Below, one piece after another: positions 24,736 through 33,893 of a stretch of DNA of 64,000 nucleotides (position 1 is its first letter; each line of letters begins with the position of its first letter). Both the position numbers and the translations under genes were made by a program. The DNA lies in NCBI GenBank assembly GCA_015062805.1, contig SUTQ01000005.1:1-64000 (forward strand), read 5' to 3'. The notes beneath the pieces are model-generated. The model worked only from the letters and a program-made list of their open reading frames with translations. It had not been told where the DNA came from and ran no database searches. This DNA is from Methanosphaera stadtmanae. GTDB lineage: Archaea; Methanobacteriota; Methanobacteria; Methanobacteriales; Methanobacteriaceae.

Positions 24736-25650
24736 TTATAACCATTTTTTTCTTCTGAAGAACCATAAAACCAGTAAACTGATTAAAATACATGAAGTGA
24801 AAACCAATGGGTAACTCATCTTGTATTCCAGCTCGGGCATGTACTTGAAGTTCATTCCATACCATCCGACAACCAACATCAATGGTGTAAATACTGTAGT
24901 AACCATAGTTAGAAGTGTAATGATATGGTTTTGTTTAATGTCCAGGTGAGTTTTATATACATCACGAAGCTGTATGGTATAATCTCTTATACTGTTGGAA
25001 AGATCTCTTAAACGTTCTACTCTATTAATGAACATTCTGAAATATCTTAAGTTCTCCTCTCTAAAGAACCTATTTTCATTTTCTTCGAACACTTCTCCTA
25101 AATCTAATAATTGTTCGTAATGTTTTTTCAAATCTCTGATATCTATACGAATATCGTTAACTCTTTGGGAAATAAGTTCGTCATCATTTATGATTTCATC
25201 TTCCATTTCATCCAATTCTTGTTCATATTTTTCCATCATTCGAAAGTCATCTTTGATTATTTCATTTAAAAAATCATATATGAAACGTTCCAGACTAGGT
25301 AATCTCCATTTTTTGCGTTTCTTGATTCTTCTAACAATCTTTCGTGATGAATTGCTGTCATCAATAAATACTATTCCCTTTTCATCCAAAGCAAATGCAA
25401 ATTTAATTTCTTCAGATTGAACATTTTTCCTGTTTGGAATGAAAAAAGTTCCGGTAATTGAGTCAAAGTTTTCTTCAGCTTTTGTTACGTGAATATTTGT
25501 TGTTTTTGGTTCAAAATCTATTCCCATTTTGAACGTATTTTTTTCTTTTTCCCAGTCGTCCGACGAAAGAAGTGCAACATATTGTTTTTGAGATTCCATC
25601 ATTTCCTCTTTTGTGCATTCAAGTAATTTTTCACTAATAATATAATACAT
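24736..25650 (-). CDS. CorA-like magnesium transporter
   Basis: 304 aa. A large N-terminal cytosolic domain, including long charged helices around residues 130-235 (MEDEIINDDELISQRVNDIR), is followed by two C-terminal membrane helices. The signature Gly-Met-Asn is present in VVGWYGMNFKYMPEL after the first helix. Members form pentameric Mg2+ (or Co2+/Ni2+) channels. The C-terminus ends in basic residues (RRKKWL) as is usual. AAGTGAT lies before the ATG. Confidence 0.92.
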   Translation of the reverse strand: MYYIISEKLLECTKEEMMESQKQYVALLSSDDWEKEKNTFKMGIDFEPKTTNIHVTKAEENFDSITGTFFIPNRKNVQSEEIKFAFALDEKGIVFIDDSNSSRKIVRRIKKRKKWRLPSLERFIYDFLNEIIKDDFRMMEKYEQELDEMEDEIINDDELISQRVNDIRIDIRDLKKHYEQLLDLGEVFEENENRFFREENLRYFRMFINRVERLRDLSNSIRDYTIQLRDVYKTHLDIKQNHIITLLTMVTTVFTPLMLVVGWYGMNFKYMPELEYKMSYPLVFTSCILISLLVLWFFRRKKWL

Positions 25651-25814
25651 ATGCTATCACTTCTAATGAGTTATAATTTAATATATGTTTTTAAAACTTT
25701 AAATTTTTATCTATTTTCCTGTTCTAAAATATCTCTTTGAGTATACGGAATGTAATACTTAAACCTAAATAGTATAAATAATATAATATTATTATTATCG
25801 GATTTTTGATTTTT

Positions 25815-26663
25815 ATGTTTAAAGTGTATATTGATGATGAAACTAGACATTTGGCTTATGAATTAAAGAATGTTATTCTCTTAATTCTTACAGTTATAGA
25901 TTTGGTATTTATATTTTTATCAATAATATATTCTTTTGATTTTAAAGTTGAAATTCTATTTGCGGATTATGATTTTTTAGTATGTTTATTATTGTTTATT
26001 GACTTGTCATATGAATATTATACTTATGAAGGTTCTCTTAAAGACTTTTTAATTAAGGATAAGAATTTGTTGGCTATTATTTCGATTCTTCCATTTGATC
26101 TGTTGTTTAGATATTTTTCTGTATTCAGATTATTCCGTTTTGTAAAAGTATTTAAAATTGTACGTATTTATAATGTGAAACGGGATATGGGATCATTAAT
26201 CTTTTTTATACAGAATCACTTGTTTAAGTTATTGTTTGTAATATTAACGGTATATGTTGCAGTCTCATCTGTTTTACTTATTATATTGGATGATGCGATT
26301 GATACTGTAGGTGATGCAATATGGTTTATGGTTGTTACTGCTTCAACTGTGGGATATGGTGATATTACTCCTGCAACTACTGTGGGTAAAGCGTTGACAA
26401 TTCTGACGATTATTATTGGAATTATATTTGTTGCAATATTAACTGCATATCTGTCTGCTATTTATAATGAAAAACAGGAAAGGGAAACAAGAGAAACAGT
26501 TTTTAAGTATGTTAAAAAAATTGAAAAAACTAATAAGATATATAAGGGTGAACTTCTTTTGTTGATTTCAAAAGTGGAAGAACTGGAAAAAGACAATAAA
26601 GAATTAAATGAAAAATTATCTAAAATCGATGAAAAGTTAGATGAAATCTCTAAAAAAATTTAA
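25815..26663 (+). CDS. Voltage-gated-type potassium channel
   Basis: 282 aa. Six hydrophobic segments fit a Kv-type subunit: S1-S3 near residues 20-95, an S4-like helix with spaced basic residues (RLFRFVKVFKIVRIYNVKR), and a pore with selectivity filter TVGYGD (residues about 178-183) before S6. The C-terminal 50 residues are a Lys/Glu-rich coiled coil (KVEELEKDNKELNEKLSKID) that may hold the tetramer together. ATG 25815 is preferred to TTG 25806. A TATAAATA at 25773-25780 would give a very short leader. Confidence 0.9.
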   Translation: MFKVYIDDETRHLAYELKNVILLILTVIDLVFIFLSIIYSFDFKVEILFADYDFLVCLLLFIDLSYEYYTYEGSLKDFLIKDKNLLAIISILPFDLLFRYFSVFRLFRFVKVFKIVRIYNVKRDMGSLIFFIQNHLFKLLFVILTVYVAVSSVLLIILDDAIDTVGDAIWFMVVTASTVGYGDITPATTVGKALTILTIIIGIIFVAILTAYLSAIYNEKQERETRETVFKYVKKIEKTNKIYKGELLLLISKVEELEKDNKELNEKLSKIDEKLDEISKKI

Positions 26664-26787
26664 CCTCCTTTTTTCTTATTTTTACTATTATTTTTCTATA
26701 AATTATTCCCATAAAAAAGAAAAACATTATTTATGCTTCTAAATATAGATATTATCATTCATTAATATAATAAAAAAAAGTGATAAT

Positions 26788-27249
26788 ATGGGTATTATAA
26801 TCAATACTAACAGTAGGGAGGAGTATAACGATAAAATCAATTATTATAAGATGAATGGGTTTAAAGTTAAATCTGCATCAAGTATGAATCTTCAAACACA
26901 TCTTGAAAAGAAAAATATAGGTCCTTCATGGGTTCCTATTCTATTAATAACTTCATTAATAGGATCTTTTGTTTATTTAACGGATTTGGTCTTGTATCCA
27001 TTAGCTATAAGTGATTTTTTCATTAAATTAAATTTTTTCAGTCTTGTCCTTGCTGTAAAGTATTTGCAGGATATGGGTTTAATATTGCTAATAATATTTA
27101 TTGCAATGATTCTGATTGCAGTATATTACTATATGTATAAGCCTTATGAGGTAATAGTTAAAGTTAATAAACAAAACAATAATCAATACATCAAAAACAA
27201 CAGTAATGTAAATGATTATAATCCGAATAGGGGTAATTTCAATGGATGA
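26788..27249 (+). CDS. Membrane protein with two helices, 153 aa
   Basis: A soluble N-terminal region of about 45 residues (REEYNDKINYYKMNGFKVKS) is followed by two membrane helices near residues 50-68 and 97-118 and an Asn-rich C-terminal tail. I do not recognise a family. AGTGAT is before the ATG. Its last 8 bases overlap the start of the next gene, so the two products are probably made together and may interact. Confidence 0.7.
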   Translation: MGIIINTNSREEYNDKINYYKMNGFKVKSASSMNLQTHLEKKNIGPSWVPILLITSLIGSFVYLTDLVLYPLAISDFFIKLNFFSLVLAVKYLQDMGLILLIIFIAMILIAVYYYMYKPYEVIVKVNKQNNNQYIKNNSNVNDYNPNRGNFNG

Positions 27250-27844
27250 TTATGGAATAGATGATAGGTATATGGAAAAAATTGTTGCAGGTGTAGTCCT
27301 TGGATTGATACTTCTATTTTTGGTAGTGCCATTGATGGCTAATGCTGTTGCAACTCAATCCGTTGCCAATGTAGCAAATCAAACTTTAGAAGAAGTAAAT
27401 GCTTCCAGTTCTTTACCCGATACAACAAGCAGCGTATTACCTACTGCTTCTCAGAAACAGCCAACTACTTCCAGTAATAATATGTCTAATGATGCAACTG
27501 ATAAAAAAACAAATTCACCTGAGGGTATGCAGATTTTATCAGGTACTATTACAACTGGCAGTTCTTTATCTTCAAAAAGTGAGTGTACAATATATGTTGG
27601 AAAAGAATATGCTGGTACAGATATTAAAATAAGTACATTATACAGTCGTGACGGTACCGATCTTAATGCAGGCAGGTTGGTGGCAAAAACAGTTAATTCT
27701 AATGGATATGTCACTTTAAAAGCTGCAGATAGTTATGAACTTTATCCTGATGAATGTCTTATAACTATTTTCGATTCAAATGGACACCAACTTGATTATA
27801 GAATTGTATATTTGGAAACTGTAAGTGGTACACAAAGTTTCTAA
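27242..27844 (+). CDS. Membrane-anchored extracellular protein, 200 aa
   Basis: A short cytosolic N-terminus (MDDYGIDDRYMEKI) precedes one hydrophobic helix (VAGVVLGLILLFLVVPLM), a Ser/Thr/Asn-rich linker of about 70 residues that is probably O- or N-glycosylated, and a small beta-rich domain (GTITTGSSLSSKSECTIYVG, then TIFDSNGHQLDYRIVYLE). The last part may be an Ig- or jelly-roll-like fold. Function is unknown. ATG 27242 is read after GGGG and overlaps the previous gene's stop, suggesting coupling. Confidence 0.7.
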   Translation: MDDYGIDDRYMEKIVAGVVLGLILLFLVVPLMANAVATQSVANVANQTLEEVNASSSLPDTTSSVLPTASQKQPTTSSNNMSNDATDKKTNSPEGMQILSGTITTGSSLSSKSECTIYVGKEYAGTDIKISTLYSRDGTDLNAGRLVAKTVNSNGYVTLKAADSYELYPDECLITIFDSNGHQLDYRIVYLETVSGTQSF

Positions 27845-27862
27845 ACTTCTTTTTTTCTTTAT

Positions 27863-28519
27863 TTATAAATTTTTTTTAATTGATTTTAGTAATTCATCCT
27901 TATTTTCAACGATTGCTATTGGATATTCATTTTCATAAACATCATCTACACCATAACCCCAAGTGACTAATATGCAATCGATTCCAGCATTCTTGGCGGT
28001 TTGAATATCTGTTATTGAATCTCCAATATATAATGTTTCTTCTTTTGTTACATTAGCTTTCTCAATGATTATATTGACACCATAGGGGTCAGGTTTTGAT
28101 GTTTTTGTAGGTATAGGTCCTTGTATATCTATGAAATTGATATTGCTGGCATATTTATCTACAAAATATCTTATTGAATCTGAACTTCTGTTTGAATTGA
28201 TGGCCAAGAGCATACCTTCTTCCTGTAGTTGTTCCAGAACATCCAACATTCCATCGAATAGGTGCGTATTCTCCTTTAAATCTTCATGATAGATTTTTTC
28301 ATATGTATTTTTAACAGATTCTATGTTTTCGGGAGTACTTTTATCTTTTAATATGAGTTTTGTGATTTCATAGATATTGCCTCCTACTGATTTTATATAG
28401 GAATCCAAATCTAATTGTTCAAATCCCAAGATTTCTAATGTTTTATTAAAACATTTAGCTACATCAGTTAATGAGTCAAATAATGTTCCATCAAAGTCAA
28501 AAATACATAGTTTCTTCAT
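27863..28519 (-). CDS. HAD-family phosphatase (phosphoglycolate phosphatase-like)
   Basis: 218 aa with all four HAD motifs: CIFDFDGTLFDS (nucleophile and acid Asp), AINSNRSSDS (motif II Ser/Asn), a Lys in KTSKPDP (motif III) and YIGDSITDIQTAKNAG (motif IV). A helical cap lies between motifs I and II, as in phosphoglycolate and pyrophosphate phosphatases. The substrate is not certain. The start at 28519 follows GGAGAT; 4 more codons upstream lack a binding site. It is divergent from the SDR gene. Confidence 0.9.
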   Translation of the reverse strand: MKKLCIFDFDGTLFDSLTDVAKCFNKTLEILGFEQLDLDSYIKSVGGNIYEITKLILKDKSTPENIESVKNTYEKIYHEDLKENTHLFDGMLDVLEQLQEEGMLLAINSNRSSDSIRYFVDKYASNINFIDIQGPIPTKTSKPDPYGVNIIIEKANVTKEETLYIGDSITDIQTAKNAGIDCILVTWGYGVDDVYENEYPIAIVENKDELLKSIKKNL

Positions 28520-28711
28520 AAAAATCTCCAATTTTTGTTTATTATAAGTATTTATGTTTATTTTTTCTAAAATATTTGCTTATTTTTTTCTTTTTGATTT
28601 ATTTATCATTATTAATCATTATAATTAATCGAAAATTTTATATTATAGGATTTTAAACATAATAATATAAACTCATAAAAATAATTTTTTTTGATAATGG
28701 AGGAAAAAAAT

Positions 28712-29452
28712 ATGGCAAAAAACGCAATCATAACTGGTGGTTCAAGAGGAATCGGTAAAGCAATGGCATTAAAATTAGGTGAATTAGGTTACAACGTAGC
28801 AATTAACTACCGTAGTGATTCATCAAAACAATTAACCGAAGATCTTATTGAAGAAATCAAAAAAGAATATGGTGTAGAAGCAATAGCAGTACAAGCTGAT
28901 GTAAGTAAATTCGAGGACTGTAAAAAATTAGTAGAAACAACTGTTGAAACATTTGGTGACAACATCGATGCACTTGTAAACAATGCGGGAATTACAAACA
29001 ACTGTAACTTCATTGACTTACAACCTGAAGATTATGAAAGAGTGATTAACACAAACCTTGTAAGTATGATGCATATGTCACACTTAGCATTACCATATAT
29101 GGTAGATAGAGAAACATCAATAGTATGTACAGCTTCTGTTGGTGGATTAACTGGTGTAATTAACCAAGCAGATTATTGTGCAGCAAAAACAGGTGTAATT
29201 GGATTGGTTCGTGCATTAGCTCTTGAATTCGCACCAAGAAAAGTAAGAGTAAATGCTATCGCACCAGGTATGATTATGACTGACATGTTACGTGGAGTAA
29301 ACCAGGATGAACTTAATGCATTAGCAGCAACAATACCTATTGGTCGTATTGGTGACGTATCTGATATTGCAGGAGCATTAGGATACATCTTGGAAGCACC
29401 ATACCTTACAGGACAAGTAATTTCTCCTAACGGTGGATTTGTATTACAATAA
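28712..29452 (+). CDS. SDR-family 3-oxoacyl-ACP reductase-like protein (FabG-like)
   Basis: 246 aa, a classical short-chain dehydrogenase: NAD(P)-binding TGGSRGIGKA at residues 8-17, NNAG at about 92, catalytic Ser in CTASVGG and Tyr/Lys in YCAAK, and an ending GQVISPNGGFVLQ close to FabG. Archaea have no standard fatty-acid pathway, so its substrate may be another 3-ketoacyl or sugar-like compound. Codon use is more biased than in neighbours (frequent aac, gca), suggesting high expression. GGAGGA lies 7 bases before the ATG. Confidence 0.88.
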   Translation: MAKNAIITGGSRGIGKAMALKLGELGYNVAINYRSDSSKQLTEDLIEEIKKEYGVEAIAVQADVSKFEDCKKLVETTVETFGDNIDALVNNAGITNNCNFIDLQPEDYERVINTNLVSMMHMSHLALPYMVDRETSIVCTASVGGLTGVINQADYCAAKTGVIGLVRALALEFAPRKVRVNAIAPGMIMTDMLRGVNQDELNALAATIPIGRIGDVSDIAGALGYILEAPYLTGQVISPNGGFVLQ

Positions 29453-29484
29453 GGTTAATAATCTAACCTTAATCTTTTTTTTTT
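29451..29484 (+). terminator. Hairpin and T-run after the SDR gene
   Basis: Arms AAGGTTA/TAACCTT with a 6-base loop start at the stop codon and are followed by AATC and a run of 10 T. It looks like a bacterial intrinsic terminator; in archaea the T-run alone often suffices. Confidence 0.6.
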
Positions 29485-29493
29485 AAACAATAA

Positions 29494-30006
29494 TTAATAT
29501 AATCTTATTTTATAAACATACACTTCTTTATCCAGATAATTAAAGCTTCGAGTATATTTTCCCTGATTTTTTTCTATAATTCTAATGGAAGCGATATTGT
29601 CTTTTTCTGAAGATAATTGTAATTCGTTTAGACCATAATTTTTAGCAATTTCTAAAACTTCTTTAAGCATTGCTGTTGCAAATCCGTTACATCTGCAGGA
29701 AGGTCTAACGCTATAGCCAATGTGCCCAAAATCTTTAAGAAAATCATTTAGTTCATGACGTAATGATATTATTCCGACAAGCATGTTATGATTTATTGCA
29801 AGTAGTGTATCAGTTACAACCCAATCCTTGGAAACTGTATCTGGAGAATTATTTTTACAAACATAATTTAACCATTCATCAAATGTATCAATTTTGTCTA
29901 ATAATTCACTTCCAGGAATAGTATTTTCATCATTTTTTATAAATTCTTTCTTAAAATCAATTATTTCATTTTTTAACTCATAGGATGGTTTAACAAGTTT
30001 TATCAT
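29494..30006 (-). CDS. GNAT family N-acetyltransferase, 170 aa
   Basis: A complete GNAT domain: LLAINHNMLVGIISLRHELND, then FGHIGYSVRPSCRCNGFATAMLKEVLEIAKNYG, with the R-C-N-G-F-A pyrophosphate loop, and IASIRIIEKNQGKYTRSF. The N-terminal 50 residues carry an acidic helix. It resembles RimJ/YjdJ-type acyltransferases often annotated only by fold; the acceptor is unknown. GGTGA lies 5 bases before the ATG. It is 11 bases downstream of the 797-aa gene on the same strand, so they may be co-transcribed. Confidence 0.87.
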   Translation of the reverse strand: MIKLVKPSYELKNEIIDFKKEFIKNDENTIPGSELLDKIDTFDEWLNYVCKNNSPDTVSKDWVVTDTLLAINHNMLVGIISLRHELNDFLKDFGHIGYSVRPSCRCNGFATAMLKEVLEIAKNYGLNELQLSSEKDNIASIRIIEKNQGKYTRSFNYLDKEVYVYKIRLY

Positions 30007-30017
30007 CTTTTCACCAT

Positions 30018-32411
30018 TTATTTTATAAATTTCTTTTTAACTATTGTTGATTTTGTTGAACTTGTTTCTAGTATAAATACTTCAAACAAATGTTCTCCAT
30101 TATTTAAGTTTTTTATGTCTATTTTTTCATGAACTTTTCCATCTTTTGTGCTGATTGTTGAATTTTCTTGGTTATCAATAGATATTCTGCATATAGTATT
30201 TACCTTCAGAGTCTTTAGGTCATAAACAGAGATATTAACATTTAAATAATCGTTATCAACAGTTAAATCATCAAATTGTACGATAATAGGTACTTTAACG
30301 TCATCCCTAATTGAAACAATTTGACAAATGGGATTTTCAAACTTACATTCTTCCCTGATTTCAACTACGACATCTGGATTAAACCATCCAATTAAATCCT
30401 TATTGAAATACCATTCATCATAATAAAAGAAGCTTTCATTAAAGCTGGCTACTATCGATGGAATGAATGGTATAATTGAAGTATCTGTCAATATTAATGC
30501 TTTTTTATCGGATATTGGATTATCATTTATAAAATATTGTGATTTTCTATTGGAAAATTCTTTAAATTCTTGTGGAATATCCGAATCATCTACTTTCAAA
30601 TAGCTTTTCACAGTTACGTCGCTAATTATAATTGTATAATATTTTTTATGAAGTTCATCTTTTTCGTATGACCATGCCTTATTGGTAAATAGTGAACCGT
30701 TATGTTTCTTTTCAGATATATTTACACGTTTTATGATTTCCTTTTCATAATTCTTATTTTCAGGAAGGATTTTATTTAGGATGTGTGCAGTCGCTTTGAT
30801 GGCTGATTTCATTTCTACATAAAAGTCATTTTTAATAAAGTCTTCTTCAGAAAACAATTTTCTCAAATCATTTACATTATTCAACTTTTCTATCAATCGT
30901 ATAGGTTTTGATTCATTGAATGGAATATACTTACTTAAAACCACACTTTTATCAGGTATGGCAAAAAGATTATATTTGATATTCTGTTCATTTAAAAACA
31001 TTTTTTTAGATGAAATGCTTTCTTCAAATAAGGGGATGTCTATTCTGGTTTTATACATTCTGTCGAAATGTTGTTTCAGTTCGTTGTTTTTATCGTTTAC
31101 TTTGAAGAATGTATCATCTTTTCCTTTATAGCAACTTTTCAGTTCTTTAAATTCATCATCTAAACTTTTATAAAATGGGAACTTTTTGTTTAGGATGTAC
31201 TCTTTGTCATTTTTATCCCTGATTTCTATTTTCAACTCATAATCTTTATATTCATAATCATCCAGTGAAATTATGGTTGAATAATTTCCGTTAGTTATGG
31301 AATCGTCTTTAACATTATTCTCATCGATAAATATTTTGATGCTTGCTTCTTGTCCAATTTTTCTAATGTCTTCTATTCTTATCTTAAGATGTATTTGTGT
31401 TTGATCTACTTGGAACTTCTCTAAATATACATTATTGGGGTAATTTGGATAGTAATTTTCATTTATTATTGGAGTTAAAGCATTTTCAAGGAATCGTTCT
31501 GTTCTGATTTCTATAACGTCATCAGGATTAAACCAGTTAATTAGGTCTTTGTTAAAATACCAGTGATCCCAGTAAAAGAATACTTCCCTATATGTGGCTA
31601 TAAACGTTTTCATTAGTTTTTCAGTTGCCGAATCATGTAATATTATTGCCTTTTTATTCAATATTGGATTTTCATTAATATAATAATGTGATGTCCTTTG
31701 TGATACGTGTCTGAATTCCTGTGGTATATCCTTTTGTGCAATTGATTTGTATTTATTATTCAGTTCAACTTTGGAACTTTTGATGAATTTGTTTTCATAA
31801 TATAAACTGTCCTTATCATACGACCAATTTTGGTAGTTAAATAAGTCTCCTTCATGTTCATAGGGAATTAAAGAAATTTTTGTGTCTAATACAGTTTTAA
31901 AGTATGAACATGGTTTGTTGTACATTTTTGACAGGATATATGAAACTATTTTCGGGGAGGATTTTTCTGAAAGGTGTGTGTCATTTGAGAGAGTATCCTC
32001 TTTTGTAACAATTTCATTTAAGTCATATAAATATCCTTTTAAATTTTCTGTATGTCTTGTGGGGGTTGTGGTTTCAAAGGGCAAATACTCTCTTAAAGTT
32101 ATGCTTTTATCAGGAATTATAAATAAATTGTAGTTTATATTCGATTTCATTAGGAATTCTTTTTTAGATTTTATGCTTTTAATAAAAATTTCATATTCTA
32201 GTTTTGTTTTATAAGTATTATCGTAGTGTTGTGGGATTTCCTGATTGCTGTCATTAATTAAGAAAAATATGTTGTTTTTTCCTCTTAATGTCTTTTTTAA
32301 TCCTTGAAAATTTGAACGAATATTATTCTTGTTTTCATTCTTTTTAAAGAATTTTTGCAATTGTTTGTTAATATTGGTCATTTTATTTTTATTTCTTTTT
32401 TCTTTTAGCAT
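30018..32411 (-). CDS. Duplicated AlgX/AlgJ-like (SGNH-fold) protein, 797 aa
   Basis: Two related halves, residues about 35-420 and 425-797. Each has a start like GKNNIFFLINDSNQEI or GKDDTFFKVNDKNNEL, then NLFIIPDKSITLREYLPF or NLFAIPDKSVVLSKYIPF, later SHYYINENPILNKKAIILHDS or SQYFINDNPISDKKALILTDT, and YFNKDLINWFNPDDVIEIR, ending with an immunoglobulin-like segment. The pattern resembles AlgX/AlgJ-type SGNH acetyltransferases of exopolysaccharide systems; the Asp of the GDS motif is present but the Gly is not. No signal peptide is seen. ATG 32411 follows AAGTGG. Confidence 0.5.
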   Translation of the reverse strand: MLKEKRNKNKMTNINKQLQKFFKKNENKNNIRSNFQGLKKTLRGKNNIFFLINDSNQEIPQHYDNTYKTKLEYEIFIKSIKSKKEFLMKSNINYNLFIIPDKSITLREYLPFETTTPTRHTENLKGYLYDLNEIVTKEDTLSNDTHLSEKSSPKIVSYILSKMYNKPCSYFKTVLDTKISLIPYEHEGDLFNYQNWSYDKDSLYYENKFIKSSKVELNNKYKSIAQKDIPQEFRHVSQRTSHYYINENPILNKKAIILHDSATEKLMKTFIATYREVFFYWDHWYFNKDLINWFNPDDVIEIRTERFLENALTPIINENYYPNYPNNVYLEKFQVDQTQIHLKIRIEDIRKIGQEASIKIFIDENNVKDDSITNGNYSTIISLDDYEYKDYELKIEIRDKNDKEYILNKKFPFYKSLDDEFKELKSCYKGKDDTFFKVNDKNNELKQHFDRMYKTRIDIPLFEESISSKKMFLNEQNIKYNLFAIPDKSVVLSKYIPFNESKPIRLIEKLNNVNDLRKLFSEEDFIKNDFYVEMKSAIKATAHILNKILPENKNYEKEIIKRVNISEKKHNGSLFTNKAWSYEKDELHKKYYTIIISDVTVKSYLKVDDSDIPQEFKEFSNRKSQYFINDNPISDKKALILTDTSIIPFIPSIVASFNESFFYYDEWYFNKDLIGWFNPDVVVEIREECKFENPICQIVSIRDDVKVPIIVQFDDLTVDNDYLNVNISVYDLKTLKVNTICRISIDNQENSTISTKDGKVHEKIDIKNLNNGEHLFEVFILETSSTKSTIVKKKFIK

Positions 32412-32852
32412 AAAAACCACTTAGGATATTTAGAATGATTTTATATTTGTTTATTATATTTAATTAATTTTTATAAATTTTTATGTATCTGTTTGTTTGT
32501 TGCTATGTTGTAATAATCTTTATTTATTATAAAGGCTATTTATTTAAAAATTGTTTATTGTTTTAATCTTTGTTTTTTCTTTATTATATGTTAAAATAAT
32601 TTATAACGATTTTTATATCAAAATAATTTGTAATGATTAATCATAATGTTTATATAATATAAAAAAATATCTATATGTATAGGAATAATGATTGAAATTT
32701 TTCAATTATAACACTACATTTTAATTATTTTATAATTAAATGCAAAAAGTTGTATAACATTGTAAAAGTATTATGAATCTTTTTTTTTAATTTATATTGC
32801 ATAATATGTTATAGTTTAAATAAGAATATAATTCTCTGTAGGTGAAAAAGAT
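32412..32852. other. Divergent noncoding spacer upstream of the FdhA-like operon
   Basis: About 440 bp, very AT-rich. It contains a palindrome ATGATTAATCAT at about 32633-32644, a T run near 32780 and a TATA-like region (TATATTGCATAATATG) about 50 bp before the FdhA-like ATG. No gene is seen. Confidence 0.55.
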
Positions 32853-33881
32853 ATGTTAACAATCAATCACACAATATGCCCTGAATGTAGCATAGGCTGT
32901 GGTTTAAACGTAATTAGTAAGGATGGAATTATTGTAGGAATAAATCCATTTAAGAATCATGAAATTAATGAAGGAAAGAATTGTAAAAATTGTACGGATT
33001 ACATAAATAAAATTTCTGCATTAGAAAATAAGACTTTCAATTATGAAGAAGTAATAAGTGATATTAAAGGCATGTTAAATAATACAGATGCTGATAAAAT
33101 TACGATTCTAACATCAGGTAATACAGATAACAATGATTTAGACAATTTAATTAAATTTGCAGACGAAAAAGGATTTGATTTGATTTCCTATGAATATGAA
33201 TTTACTAAAATTAATCCTGAAATAATTGCAAGTTATGATGAAGTTGAAAAAGCTGATCAAATAATTACAATTGGGGATATATTCAGAAAAAATTCTTTGA
33301 TAGGAAGAAGAATTATCCATGCCCAACAAAACGGTGCAAAAACTATTAATATATACACTGAAACAAATTTAACTGGTTTTAATAGTGATGAATTTAGGCA
33401 GATAGATTCATGTGATCAATTAGATGAAATTGTTAATTCAATTGATTTAACAGATAATACAATCATAATAATTAATGAAATCTCTTCAAAACAAAACTAT
33501 GAAAATCTAATAAAGTTTGTTGAAGAAAAAGGTATTAAAGTTTTACCTTTACTTAAACATCCAAATAGTTACTCTATTTTAGAAAAAACAGAATCTTTAT
33601 CAAAAGATGAATTAGCAAATAAGATTCAAGATTCTGAATTGCTTTTATTAGTTAATGAAGATCCACGAGAATATTTGGAAAATGATATTTTTGAAGGTAA
33701 AGAAGTTGTGTCATTAACACAAAATTGTACGGATATTGGTATAAAAGTTCCTTTAAAAGTATGGTGTCAAAAGGATACATCATTCACAAATTCTGCAGGC
33801 TTGACACAAGAATATTCTGATGCAATAAATGATGACGATAACACATTAAAAACACTATCAGAAGTTTTAAAATTATTATAA
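32853..33881 (+). CDS. Shortened FdhA-like molybdopterin-oxidoreductase protein
   Basis: 342 aa, about half of a normal FdhA. The N-terminus keeps the [4Fe-4S] site (CPECSIGCGLN; Cys9, 12, 16, then Cys44 or 47) and a Rossmann-like central part (ITILTSGNTDNNDLDNL, KADQIITIGDI, GAKTINIYT). The usual active-site Cys/Sec near residue 140 and the C-terminal molybdopterin-binding domain are missing. It is probably an electron-carrying subunit, not a formate dehydrogenase; it may correspond to the flp (Fdh-like) proteins of Methanothermobacter. AGGTGA is before the ATG. It starts an operon with FdhB- and MvhD-like genes. Confidence 0.75.
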   Translation: MLTINHTICPECSIGCGLNVISKDGIIVGINPFKNHEINEGKNCKNCTDYINKISALENKTFNYEEVISDIKGMLNNTDADKITILTSGNTDNNDLDNLIKFADEKGFDLISYEYEFTKINPEIIASYDEVEKADQIITIGDIFRKNSLIGRRIIHAQQNGAKTINIYTETNLTGFNSDEFRQIDSCDQLDEIVNSIDLTDNTIIIINEISSKQNYENLIKFVEEKGIKVLPLLKHPNSYSILEKTESLSKDELANKIQDSELLLLVNEDPREYLENDIFEGKEVVSLTQNCTDIGIKVPLKVWCQKDTSFTNSAGLTQEYSDAINDDDNTLKTLSEVLKLL

Positions 33882-33893
33882 TTGGTGGTATTT

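Noticed and set aside
32853-33881. Functional formate dehydrogenase alpha subunit
   Set aside because: The sequence is about half the usual length and lacks the active-site Cys/Sec region and the C-terminal cofactor domain.
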